In this document: piece by piece, positions 33,290 to 44,890 of the stretch | Numbering within the stretch: the first letter of the stretch is position 1 | Layout of the letters: each line of letters begins with the position of its first letter | Assembly: GCF_030867145.1 (NCBI RefSeq) | Contig: NC_134442.1 | Coordinates: 263,001 to 327,000, forward strand | DNA from: Opisthocomus hoazin | Taxonomy: Eukaryota > Chordata > Aves > Opisthocomiformes > Opisthocomidae | DNA: 64,000 nucleotides | Direction: 5' to 3' | The notes under the pieces: generated by a model | Told to the model about the DNA's origin: nothing | Seen by the model: only the letters and a program-made list of their open reading frames with translations | Database searches by the model: none | Made by a program: the position numbers and the translations under genes

Positions 33290-36200
33290 ACCCTCAGGAG
33301 CAGAGAGATGCAGGGCTGGACTCTATATCCCTGCCAGGAGAGGCTTTTGCTGTCTCTGGTGTCCCTGCAGCCTTGGGGGGCCTATGGTGCAGGTGAAGCT
33401 GATCACCAGGAAGGACAAGGTGTTTCTGAAAATGTGCTTGGCTATGGAAAAGCCTGGGATAATTATTGATCTGTTCTTTGAATGTATCGTCAAAGACATA
33501 ACTAAAGGATGTTGGAGCAGCACTGCCTACATCTACTGGCTAAAGATGGGACAGGCCTCTCCCTGTGCCACAGGACTCAGGCTGATTACATCCATCAGCA
33601 GCGCTGGACGTAGAAATAATTGCAGGTTCAGTTGTCTTAAATGTGATAAGGAGAAGTGACATTGCTAGAAAGAAGTTGTCCCCAGCTGAGGGAGGGAACA
33701 TCAGTGACGACTTCCGCCTGTTTCACAGCAGTATCTCTGGAGACCCAGAGACACCACAAGGGAGCCCAGAGCGGGCAGAGAAAGAGCCACCTTGAGCTGG
33801 TCCTCTGCTACTGAGCTGGGCTGGGCTTCTGGGATGGAGGGAGCTCATGGTAACAGGGAAACACTTCAAAGAGACAGCTGTGCCCAGGAGTAGCTCCTCT
33901 GCAAAGCACAGCAGGGCTGAGGGCACTGCCTGCAGGCAGCGAGGAGAGAGGTGTGAGGTGGACATAGGTTAAAGGCAGTGTGGTGTGAGAGGATGCTGAG
34001 AGCTCACCGAGGGAGAAATTTTCACAACCCATGAAATGGTAAGTCCCTGGAAGCAGGGCAGTGAATCTGAAGCTGCTGGAGGGATCTCCAAAAGCTGGCA
34101 CATCCTACAGCCTACAGGATCTTTGTGGAGGATTGTCACAGCTTCTCAAGCCTAGAGGAGGAAGACACCTTCCAGAGAAGTTTTTCCCTGCCCTGCCATC
34201 AGAGGAGTACGGCATGTTGACTGCCTTCTCTGGGGGTTACTGGTAGGATATTAAGCCAGATGTGCAGCCAGGGGTGCCCAGGACTGTCCTCCAGAGCAGG
34301 TCCCTTTACCTCAGGAGTCTGTATGCTGGGGTCAGTGTTCAGCCTGCTTGAGGAGTTCCCGATGGTGCTGTGGGGAGAATCTGTGGGTGGAAGAAGAGAA
34401 GCCCGGAAGGGCAGGGTTTTTCTCCTACCAGGAGACTGCTGCGCGGGTCAGGGATGCTCACAGCTCCAGTTCATCCCCAGAATATTTCCAAAGGGCTGAT
34501 TCAAGAAGAAGGTCATGCCCAGGATAACCATAAAGATAACAAAAACTTCCTGAATTTGTGTTTTCAGTTTCCTATTTGGAAGAGGGAGGGCAGTGTAAAA
34601 GGTAAAAATGGAAAAGGAGCTTTCAGCCTTGAAGAAGTCACCGAGATTCCTGAGCCAGTGATCTATAACTCTGATAGGAGCCTCCTAAAGCACCCTCAGC
34701 CATTCCTCTGCCTGTCGACAGGACCAGCATCACCTTTCCTGGACCTACCAGGCTTAGCCTGACCTTTCATTTTCCACCTGCAAACAGCAACATGCACCCA
34801 GGCCGTGCCCTGCAAACAGGCAGGTTTCTGTAGGGCCAGGGTGAGTGCCCAGGGGTTGGGATGGGGTCTGTGATTGCTGACAGGGAAAAACATGGGACAG
34901 GGAAACTTCTCCCAGGTGGAAAATATCCAGGCAGCAGAGATGTGATCAGGGAAGAAGCAGAAATGAAAACCAGAACTGTTGTGGAAGGAAGAATTCAGAA
35001 ACCTCCATGTGATCCCCTCCAATGCAGACCCCTTCCTCTGAGCAAGCCCCCTTGCCTCCTCTCCCACCCACCAAAGCCTCTGACCTCAGGGCTGGGAGCT
35101 CCAAGCCATGAACCACCTCCTCTGCAGCAGAGGTCCAGCAGAGCCAGGGGGCAGCTCTCCAGCCACGTGTCCATATCTCTGCTGCAGATCACAGGGGCTC
35201 AGAGCTCAACTGCCCGGCAATGTTGGTGTCTGGGAGGTGGCGTGCACAGCTGGGGAAGGGTGACGCTGTGCTGAGGTCCTGGCTGCCTCTGCCCTGGCTT
35301 CTCTCAGCCAGACCCTCCCTGGATATTGGCTTGCTTCTCCACTTGTCTGTGTTCTTGTTATTGTTATTTCATTCTTGCTGTCAGCTTCGTTAGCGAGCTG
35401 GACATTCACCTGCAGCATCACAGGCTGATCTTGTGGCTCCTTTAATGCAGGTGTGTCCATGGGAACAAGTGCCCCAACTTTCGTCTCCCCTGTGGGGCTG
35501 TGGGCAATGCATTTTGTGGGGCTGGAGGATCAGGCTGCTTTTCCCTTCGTCAGATGCTATCCTTAGAAAACTTGGCTATTTCCTTGAGGTGTCCTTCCAA
35601 GCTGTGAGCTGCCCTCCATAATGGCAAGCTGTCCTCTCACACCCTTTTGTTATGTGCAAGCCCCATGGAGAAGCACAGAGATCCTACAAGGGAGAAAATG
35701 CTGTGGGGCTGATGAAATGAGCCATGCATGTCCTTGGCTAGAAGTGAGGCGCTGTGACCTTGAGTGAGGGTGAGACATTTAGTGGTCTGCACTGGATCCC
35801 TCTGTTCTCAGTAGCATCTGATTGTTTTTCAGGATAACACAGGACTGTGCTCATCATCCACCTTACCAAGAACAAGCCCAGGGCAGCTCAGAACAAGGCA
35901 GAGGGACAGACCAGATGCCCTCCTTCTGCACTAAGCCACAAGCAATTTTTTCACCTCACAAGACTCCCGCCTTTCTCCCTGAGGGCAGCAGAATTTCTGA
36001 GGGTTTCTGACATCCAAACACACCCCCAAGGCGACAAGACGAAAGCTGCAAGAACCCAAAACCTCTGAGACTGCCTTCTGCCATCCCCATTCCTTAACAC
36101 TGGCAGTGCAGATGCTGAAAATCCCTTCTGCAACAAGAGCAGATTCCTCTGGCAAAGTCTCACACCAGGTCTGGACCTTGGCCCACAATGCCCATGAACC

Positions 36201-36475
36201 CTTGTGCCACCATGCCCATGAACCCACCGCTGCAGAGCAGAGCTGGCTCCTTGGCAGCCCGTGGGAAGAGATCCTGCTCCTCCTGGTATACTCTGCCACC
36301 ATCAATCAGAGCTGCAGCCACAGAGCTGAAGGAAGGGCTCCTGGAAAAGAAATGGGATGTGTAGGAAGCAGGACGAGTTTCTAGGTGCAAAGCTTTGATT
36401 TTCCTCTGAGAAGTCTCTCCTAACTCTTCATTGATTCTTCCTCTAGGAACAGGACCCCGTGCGTAGAGAAAGTAA

Positions 36476-37342
36476 ATGACCAATAGCAGCTCCATCGCCC
36501 AGTTCCTCCTCCTGGCATTTGCAGACACCCGGGAGCTGCAGCTCTTGCACTTCTGGCTCTTCCTGGCCATCTACCTGGCTGCCCTCCTCAGCAACGGCCT
36601 CATCATAACCGCCATAGCCTGTGACCACCACCTCCACACCCCCATGTACTTCTTCCTCCTCAACCTCTCCATCCTCGACCTGGACTCCATCTCCACCACT
36701 GTCCCTAAATCCATGGCCAATTCCCTCTGGGACATCAGGGCCATCTCCTATGCAGGGCATGTTGTGCAGCTCTTTTTCTTTGTCTTCTTGATTGTGGGGG
36801 AGTATTGTCTTCTCGCCATCATGGCCTATGACCGCTACCTTGCCATCTGCAAACCCCTGTACTACGGGACCCTCCTGGGCAGCAGAGCTTGTGTCCACAT
36901 GGCAGCAGCTGCCTGGGGCAGTGCTTTTCTCTATGCTTTTTTGCACACTGCTAACACATTTTCAGTTCTTCTCTGCAAGGGCAATGCTGTGGATCAGTTC
37001 TTCTGTGAAATCCCCCAGATCTTCAAGCTCTCCTGCTCACACTCCTACCTCAGGGAAGTTGGGCTTCTTGGGGATAGTCTTTCTTTAGCTTTTGGGTGTT
37101 TTGTTTTCATTGTGCTGTCGTATGTACACATCTTCAGGGCCGTGCTGAGGAAAGTTGAAAGCTTGTGGGTTAGAATCAAGGGACAGGCTCGTAAGGGTGA
37201 CATTACCGTCGGTGTGTACTACAGGCCACCTGACCAGGAGGAGGAGGTTGATGAGGCCTTCTACAGGCATCTGCAAGCAGCCTCACAGTCAGCACGAACA
37301 GCAGGAGTTTTTCTATTTGCAAGAAAAATAATTAAAACATAA
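36476..37342 (+). pseudogene. Olfactory receptor 5' portion fused in frame to CR1 endonuclease sequence (unit 3)
   Basis: From the ATG at 36476 (MTNSSS; acceptor AG at 36451-36452) the first 225 codons are a clean OR14-like receptor through TM5: LHTPMYFFLLNLS, MAYDRYLAIC and the Cys-rich loop. At 37150 the frame passes without a stop into about 46 residues of CR1 endonuclease in its own coding frame (VGVYYRPPDQEEEVDEAFY is readable; to about 37290). It then runs into 16 or so residues from downstream unit sequence and a TAA at 37342. TM6 and TM7 are lost, so the 288-residue product cannot be a normal receptor. The CR1 piece is truncated at both ends and looks like filler at a deletion junction rather than a normal 3'-anchored insertion. 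Confidence 0.9.
37151..37290 (+). mobile_element. CR1 endonuclease fragment at a deletion junction
   Basis: About 140 bp, closely similar to 4996-5123. It has neither a CR1 3' end nor RT sequence. It lies between the broken OR and unit flank sequence equivalent to 15335 in unit 1. Confidence 0.85.
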
Positions 37343-37809
37343 TCAAGTTCCATAAACAAAACACTCTCTGCAATTACATGGCAATTACAATCTACGTCTA
37401 ATGAGGTTGGCTTCCTATAAGGCATAATCTTATCAGAAATATTGTAGCTAGGTAGAGGAAAAAAAGTAGTTCTAAACATAATTAAAGAGTTGGCTAAGGA
37501 GACAATGAGACTGCTGAAAGGCAGGCAAACTTTCAACTCCCTGATGTCAAAACAGCAGCTCGGTAGGTGACAGGAATCTGAATGAACAAAGAGTAAAGGG
37601 AGGAGAAAACAGGAGAATAATGGAAAGGGCCTTTCTCTAGGCAGTCTGCCTCTGAAAAATTTACTTTAGAAATAGTCAGGACAGGTGAAAATATATGAAA
37701 ATTTACAAATATTCCATATACCATTTAACAGGCAGAATAGCGGTGATGAAGTGATGGGGGGGGAGATCGACATTTCTTTGGAATATCCCTTTCAAAACTT
37801 CCTGGCATT

Positions 37810-38137
37810 GGTAGAGGGCTGTTGTGAGTGAGGACAAGGCAATGTTGTGCCTGTTGTTGAAAGAGCTCAGAAAGTCAACTCAGGGAACCCCAGGCTGTAC
37901 AAGGTCACTTTGGCATTTCTGTGCACCTGAAAAAGGTGAATGTGTCTGAAAGCAGTCAGCATGGATTGATGATGGGTCAATCATGCCTCTGAAATCTGAT
38001 TGCTGTCGTGATGATATATCAACCTTTGTGCATGAGTAGAGAACAGTGGATGTCATTTTTAACCCTTCTGACATGGTCTCCCTCAATGTCCTTTTTCGCA
38101 GGTTAGGCCATTACAGTCTGGATGGGTTGACAAAGAA
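37810..38137 (+). repeat. Degraded CR1 reverse-transcriptase segment (unit 3)
   Basis: Paralogue of 15830-16180 and 55180-55407. It is cut at 38138 by insertion of a younger CR1 within GGTTGACAAAGAAA. Confidence 0.6.
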
Positions 38138-38597
38138 AGATGAGGAGCTACTGGAGAGAGTCCAGCGGAGGGCTACGAGGATGATGAGGGGACTCAAGCA
38201 TCTCTCCTATGAGGAAAGGCTGAGGGAGCTGGGCTTGTTCAGCCTGAAGAAGAGAAGGCTGCGAGGGGACCTAATAAATATCTGAAGGGTGGGTGTCAGG
38301 AGGATGGGGCCAAGCTCTTTTCAGTGGTGCCCAGTGACAGGACAAGGGGCAATGGGCACAAACTGAAGCAGAGGAAGCTCCAGCTGACCATGAGGAAGAA
38401 TTTCTTCCCTCTGAGGGTGATGGAGCCCTGGCACAGGCTGCCCAGGGAGGCTGTGGAATCTCCTTCTCTGGAGATATTCAAGACCCTCTTGGACAAGGTC
38501 CTGTGCAGCTTCCTGTAGATGACCCTACGTCAGCAGGGGCGTTGGATTAGATGACCCACAGAGGTCCCTTCCAACCCCTGCCATTCTGTGATTCTCG
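38138..38597 (+). mobile_element. CR1 LINE, short 5'-truncated copy
   Basis: It begins at [20 protein letters not shown] in the RT tail and continues through [18 protein letters not shown] and the 3' UTR to a terminal ATTCTGTGATTCT at about 38597. A small deletion after 38280 shifts the frame. The insertion point is known by comparison with unit 1 (16185). Confidence 0.9.
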
Positions 38598-41067
38598 AAG
38601 CACAGCAGTGGTCTATACCAAAACTCCATGGAAACTTGAAAAGTAATGAACATGTACTGAGATGAGTGGTTGTTATTTCAGAAACAGTTGAAGAAGTATC
38701 AAAAGTAATGTGGGACCAATGCTGGTGAGTAACAATAGGTGCAGATAGATCTCAGATATTCCATAACCTCTTTGCCTCAGTTGCCACTTGCAAGGACTCC
38801 CAGAAATTTTTCATTGAGGTAATACTCTGAAGGGCAATACCGAGCCATGTATAGGAATAAAGACAGGTGTTTGTTTTGTAAACTACATGCTTAACAGTCT
38901 GTGGGACTACAGGGGCTACATTCAGGTGTGCTGGGAGAGCATTTTTCAACAGGAGGTGCTGGTCTGATATGATCCTGGGTAGGCTGGTTGTGGGGAGGGT
39001 CACGCTGAAGTGATTTTGGAGCAGCAGCAGCAGTATGTCTGTTTCAGTGCTGGCTTTTGAAGGGAGGATGGAAGCAAGTCTGGGGCTGGGCCACCTTAGG
39101 TGATAGAGGAGCAGTAGCTGGGCTTGGAAAGAAGCCAGACAGGTTGTGGGAACTCACAAGCAGTGGCAAATCCTCAGAAGACCACAGCTTAGTGTTGGAA
39201 GAGACAACAGAGAAACATCAGCAAAGCTTGGGCCATCATGCGTTCAGAGTGTGGTGAGGAAGCAGGAGAGTGGTTGACAGCTGCAAGAAAACAGGCGTAG
39301 GTATAGGACAGTGTAGGGACAGCCTGCAGTGGGATGGCTGAGCATCTTGATAGGTCTGGGACCTCTGACCAACACAACTAATGTCCTTCTATCCTTGCTC
39401 TCTGCTGTCTCTTCCACTGATGCCAAAAAGAAGATGCTGGTTCTTAAAAGCACTAGAGCTTCGTTGCTTCCTCATTCCCGATAAAGCTCGTACCACTGTC
39501 CTGCACTTGGCATCGCACACCTCCAAATTCCACTTCCCCCGGGAAGACCCCTGACTATCTTGCAAGGGAAATGATCACCCTTTCCTGTGGATGGGTTCAG
39601 GACTTGCCCGTCCTCCTTAGTGAAACACGTCAAAGGCTTAACTGGCTTCAGAGCCAAGCACACATTTGATTTTCCACCTCTGTCCATCACCTCTGACACC
39701 TCCTCCTTCCGGGAGATCACCAGATCACCTCGTTAGCACTTTGTCTCCATGGTCTCTTTCGTGATGGCTCAGTGGGACTCGCTAACACCATCAGAAACTT
39801 GGAGGTTTGCTTCTGACTTTTACTTAAGAGGCTTCTGCCATCTTTCAGGAGCTGCAATTCAGGAGCTTGGCACCAGAGGGCTCAAGAACATGGAAAACTC
39901 TCCAGCAAGCCAAGTCTTTGCACCACATTCCTAAATTTCTCAGACATTTTTGGTTACATGGAGAGATTTCAGGAGTGTACTCCAAGTGAAAAGATTTCAC
40001 TAACAAACACAAGAAGAAAGGATTTCTTCTTTTTCCAGTTCTCTATATCTGCTTACACATTAAATGATATCAGTAATTCTGCTTTCAACAGAACATCTCC
40101 AAATGGAGGTGAATGTGAAGGGAAATCAAGACCCTCTATGTCAGACACTCTGTGAGAAATCTTTATCACTATCCCCAAATCCCGTCATTTCTCCCACCAG
40201 CCACCTGGGGCTTACAGCAGCCATGCAATAATCTGAACTTTCTCCATTAAAGACTGTAGCCACGTGTTTCAGCCCATGGACACCAACTCCCCCCTCCCTT
40301 GCCTGGGGAAGGAGCTGCACACAGACACAGGAGGATGTGTCTTCATTGCCAACAGACATAAACAAAGGCAGGCAGAGTTCAAGGAAAGAGAAAAGACATT
40401 CCTCAGCTGTGTATTCAGTCTACACTACCTCCACTGAGATCTGCTTTCCAGAGTGGATAACCTTAGACACCTTTTTGTGTCAAGCACAGATCCCAAGACC
40501 ACCCAAAACACTCCCTTGTCTACCTGCAGGTTACTGGCCTTTGGAAGGGTTGGAGCGGACAGACAGCCTTAGTGCTGTGCAAGCACTGCTGAGCAAGAGC
40601 CAAATCATTGGTGTGTTATCAACACCATTCTAGCGACAAATGCGAAGCACAACACTATGTGCTCTGCTCTGGGGAGAGATAACTCCATCTCAGCCAAAGC
40701 CAGTACAGTCTCCACCCTTTAGGCCATACTGTTCTCATCATATTCAGATCCCACTTAATTTGAGACAATGACATACCTTCTGGCCATCTCGTTCTACCTC
40801 TTTCTCATTCCTGAAATCCCCGCTTACCAAAAGCTGACACTTACAACACATACTTAAATTATTTCTATACCCAACATCCAGATTTCTACATTCTCCTTAT
40901 CTCCTATCCCCATTTCCTTAACAGGTAGATAGATATTGTTTTCCCACTCCGTGGGTCTCTGCCACTTCCCAAGACATCTAGAAGTACAAGCAATGACTTG
41001 GGTCTCATCTGTCAAGATGGTTGCTCAGGAAAGGAGCAGCAGCATATTCAATTGTTGGGTGCCAACA
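38598..41067. other. No gene recognised
   Basis: 39280-39380 weakly resembles the flank at 14270-14350 and 53660-53740 (CAGGCATGGGACAGTGTAGG-like words), so part of it may be an eroded unit flank. The words near 40000-40080 recur near 63060-63115. No convincing open frame. Confidence 0.35.
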
Positions 41068-42009
41068 CCACAGAATCACAGAATCACAGAATAGTAGGGG
41101 TTGGAAGGGACCTCTGTGGGTCATCTAGTCCAACCCCCCTGCCCAAGCAGGGTCACCTACAGTAGGCTGCACAGGATCTTGTCCAGGCGGGTCTTGAATA
41201 TCTCCAGAGAAGGAGACTCCACAACCTCCCTGGGCAGCCTGTTCCACTGCTCCGTCACCCTCAGAGGGAAGAAGTTCCTCCTCATGTTCAGACGGAACTT
41301 CCTGTGCCTCAGTTTGTGCCCATTGCCCCTTGTCCTGTCACTGGGCACCACTGAAAAGAGCTTGGCCCCATCCTCCTGACACCCACCCTTCAGATATTTG
41401 TAGGCATTTATAAGGTCCCCTCGCAGCCTTCTCTTCTTCAGGCTGAACAAGCCCAGTTCCTTCAGCCTCTCCTCGTAGGGGAGATGCTCCAGTCCCCTCA
41501 CCATCCTTGTAGCCCTCCGCTGGACTCTCTCCAGTAGCTCCTCATCCTTCTTGAACTGGGGAGCCCAGAACTGGACACAGTACTCCAGATGAGGCCTCAC
41601 CAGGGCAGTGTAGAGGGGAAGGAGAACCTCCCTTGTCCTGCTGGCCACACTCTTCTTGATGCACCCCAGGATCCCATTGGCTTTCTTGGCAGCCAGGGCA
41701 CACTGCTGGGTCATGGTTAATCTGTCGTCCACCAGGACACCCAGGTCCCTCTCCACAGAGCTGCTCTCCAGCAGGTCCACCCCAAGCCTGTACTGGTGCA
41801 TGAGGTTGTTCCTCCCCAGGTGCAGGACCCTGCACTTGCCCTTGTTGAACCGCATCAGGTTCCTCTCTGCCCAGCTTTCCAGCCTATCCAGGTCACGCTG
41901 AATGGCAGCACAGCCTTCTGGTGTATCTACCACACCTCCCAGTTTGGTGTCATCAGCAAACTTGCTGAGGGTACATTCTAACTCTTCATCCAGGTCGTTG
42001 ATGAAGAAA
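41068..42009 (-). mobile_element. CR1 LINE, 5'-truncated
   Basis: The 3' terminus CACAGAATCACAGAATCACAG starts at 41068. The RT frame is open on the minus strand from the 5' break (near 42009, at FINDLDEEL) to the stop at 41157, about 280 codons, and includes the FADD box, [17 protein letters not shown]-like and [16 protein letters not shown] segments. It is inserted next to ERVL pol sequence. Confidence 0.9.
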
Positions 42010-42149
42010 CACCAGCTTGATTTGGGTCCTTGCTGCCCTCTCCCAGTTGCTTGTGAAGCTCGCTCTTCATCACTTCAGGTAATCCCTGCTACATTACATC
42101 CTACAGCACACAACTCACATCATGGATTATGTTCCGCCAAGGTTATGTC

Positions 42150-43940
42150 TCCATGAGGTGAATACTGAATCTTCCCATCCTTCCCATGAATGGCATTGCC
42201 TTTTCCCAAGGGAGGAGCAGCCTGCCCTGCCTTCCCAGTCACTTTTCTATGTGCGCTACAGGGACCTTATCTCCTCTCACAGTACATGGGGTCTTTGCCT
42301 GGGGATGCTTACCACGATGCTTAGCAGGTTCTATGCTGTTAACCAGCCAAGTGGTGTACGTAAAATTTATATCCCAGTTCTTCCATGTCCCAGTCCCAAA
42401 CTCTCTCAACACGGCTTTAACAGTCCATTCTATCTCTCCTTCCTTCCAGAGGCTTGTGGGTGACAGGAGCTGTGATACACCCAATCACTGCCATGTTTTT
42501 TAGACAAGGAGTTTCTGAAGTTGTTTTGGAAATTTGTTCCATCCTCTGGCTCAGTACTGGTTTGGGCAGTGGCGTGGTTTACAGGGTACGTTTCTGGACA
42601 CATGGTAGTTGCTTCCACCATGGTAAATATGTAGTGCTTGCTTTAGTGGGATGGTGGCAGTGGTCCAATACGGCCAACTTGCCAGGTCTCTCCATGTCAA
42701 AATTTAGCCACTGCTCTCTGTTCCTGGGAGTCTTTACTGGTGTGGTTTACTTGATTGCAGCACATATCACATTAATGGGTGAACTGCATGATCGCTTCCA
42801 TGGTCAGGTCCATCCCTCAATAATGAGCCCATCTGTATGTTGAGACTTCACGGGCGCACTGAGCTACAAACAGCTCACCCTTACTCTCCCAGCCCAGGCA
42901 TACCTGAGCCACTTCGGTGTTGACAGCCTTGTCTACCTGTTTGTTGTTTCGATGTTCTTCAGGGACACGGTTCTTGAGCAGGTGAGCATTTACCTGATGT
43001 ATCTTTAGACAAATGTTATCTACCTGGGCAGTGACGTCTTGCCACAATGCTGCAGCCCAGGTGAGTTTACCTCTGTGCTGCCGGTTGGTCTTCTCTCACT
43101 GCTGCAGCCATCTCTAAAGGGCATTTACCACCGTCCGTGACTCAGTACAGAGGCAGAGTACTGGCCGCTTTTCTCATTCAACAATCTTTAAGGCCAGGTG
43201 GATGGCTTTCATTTCTGCAAACTGATTGACTCTCTGTCTCCTTCAAGGGTTTGAACAATTTCTTATGTGGGACTCCACGCAGAAGCTTTTGTCTTCCTAT
43301 TGTTTCCGACAACTCGACAGGAGGCATCTTCTGGTAACTCGTTATATGGTGGGGCCTCTTCAGCATGAGTCACCTGCCCGAAGTGATGCTCCAAAATCTG
43401 TGCCTTCTGGTCAGTCTGTGGTCTGTTCCAGGATTTCTGGGTGGTTGTGATGGATCACTTGAGCCCATTGCATGATCAGTGCTATCCTCTTCCTTCTTAT
43501 AGCATCAGTTGCGTGATGTGTAGGGGAAATTTTTCCTCTGAAGATTCAGCCCAGTACAGGCAATTGAGGTGCTAAGAGGAGCTATGCCTCTGTCCCAACA
43601 ACTTCCAAAGCGGCTCAAAAGCCCTCATATGCTGCTAGGACCTGATTTCCAGCTTGGCTGCAGAGGCCTTCTAATCCTCAATACCCCCAGCTCCAAAAGC
43701 ATAGAGTTTGACCTCAGGTTTTACTTGGTGTTTTCTGTCAGAGGCTGGCCCCAGGTAAGGCCGTGCAGCCCAGCTGCAGTACAGAGCCCAGTTTGCCCTG
43801 CTGGTTCTATACAGACAGGCCCAAGGGCTACTGCATGAAGTATCTCCTCCTTTGCCTGCTCAAAGGCTTGCTGTTCCTCAGAGCCCCACTGAAAATAGAT
43901 CTTCTCTCAGGATGGCTCACAAGCTGACTGTAACCTGGAA
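42150..43940 (-). pseudogene. pol: ERVL-type pol fragment: RT thumb, RNase H and integrase
   Basis: On the minus strand, from the right: an RT connection region (WGSEEQQAFEQAKEEI near 43890), an eroded RNase H part (43450-43050), the RNase H/integrase join (EEHRNNKQVDKAVNTEVAQV near 42950-42890), and integrase core and C-terminal pieces (near 42620-42240, ending about GDKVPVAH). Several frames and many stops: a strongly decayed copy. It is homologous to the better-preserved pol at 55607-57082. Confidence 0.75.
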
Positions 43941-44550
43941 TATGTCAAGCACATCACTTATCTAGTGACGTTCACATGAAGGCTTTCTTGGTGTCCTTCA
44001 CTTCCCTCACCAGTTTCAGCTCCAGGTTGGCCTAGGCTTTCTTAATCCTATCCGCCACGGTCAGACAGCAACCATCCTGGATGACCTCCATCCTCTTATA
44101 CACACGCTTTCTCTTTCTGAGTTCAGTGAGGACCTCCTTGCTTATTCATGTTGGCCCCCTGCTCCCTTTGCATATCAGGATGGAAATTCCTTGAGCTTGA
44201 AGGAGCTGATCCTTGAATAGCAAGTAGATCTCCTGGACTCCTCTTCTCTCCAGGGCCAGAACCCATGTGATGCTTCCAAGAAGGTCTCTGAAGTGCTTGA
44301 GGTCTTCCCTCCTGAAAGCCAGGTGTTGCTTTTTGCCCTGCTCCCTCCCCTCTGCATCCTTAGCTCCACCATCTCATGGGCACTGCAGCCAAAGCTGACA
44401 CTGGGTTTCCCATCTTAGTGCAGCTTGGGAGTACTACGTCCAGGTGAACATTGCCTTTGTTGGCCAGTCTTGCAGCTGTGATAACAAGCCATCCCATGAC
44501 CCTTTAGGAACTTTCTAGGCTGCTTGCAACTATATTGCTCTCCCAGGGAA
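43941..44550. other. No gene recognised; possible old repeat
   Basis: The stretch 44170-44420 (leading to CACCATCTCATGGGCACTGCA) resembles a widespread bird repeat that I would tentatively link to CR1-related sequence. I cannot establish borders. Confidence 0.3.
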
Positions 44551-44890
44551 TATAGAATCATAGAGTCATAGAAAGTTTTGGGTCGGAAGGGACCCCTAGA
44601 GGTCATCTATTCCAACCCCCCCGCAGCGAGCAGGGACAACGCTAACTAGATCAGGTTTGTCAGAGCCCAGTCCAACCTGGTCTTGAAAGTTTCCAAGGAT
44701 GGGGCCTGCACTACCTCTCTGGGCAACCCGTTCCAGTGTTTCACCACTCTCATTGTAAAGAATTTCTTCCTTATATCCAGCCTAAACCTACCCTGTTTTA
44801 GTTTAAAACCATTACCCCTCGTCCTATCACTGTTGTGTCTACTAAAATCAAGGGGACGAATGTACCCACTAAGACCTGGGATCATTGATC
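44551..44890 (-). mobile_element. CR1 LINE tail, different subfamily
   Basis: The 3' end is TAGAATCATAGAGTCATAG with a GGGTCGGAAGGGACC motif. The coding tail on the minus strand reads [20 protein letters not shown] and then [16 protein letters not shown]. It differs from the other CR1 copies here in its terminal repeat (ATTCTATG type). Confidence 0.85.

Larger units (their letters stand above)
33290..38137 (+). repeat. OR segmental-duplication unit 3, internally deleted
   Basis: The 5' flank from 33290 aligns with 45470 (unit 4) and 57690 (unit 5). The OR begins at 36476. After 37290 the sequence jumps to what in unit 1 lies at 15335 (about 5 kb further downstream), so roughly 5 kb of the unit is gone. 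The unit ends where a CR1 is inserted at 38138. Confidence 0.8.

Noticed and set aside
30430-43940. One ERVL provirus interrupted by OR unit 3
   Set aside because: The pol order is wrong: RNase H-integrase lies on the side where protease should be.
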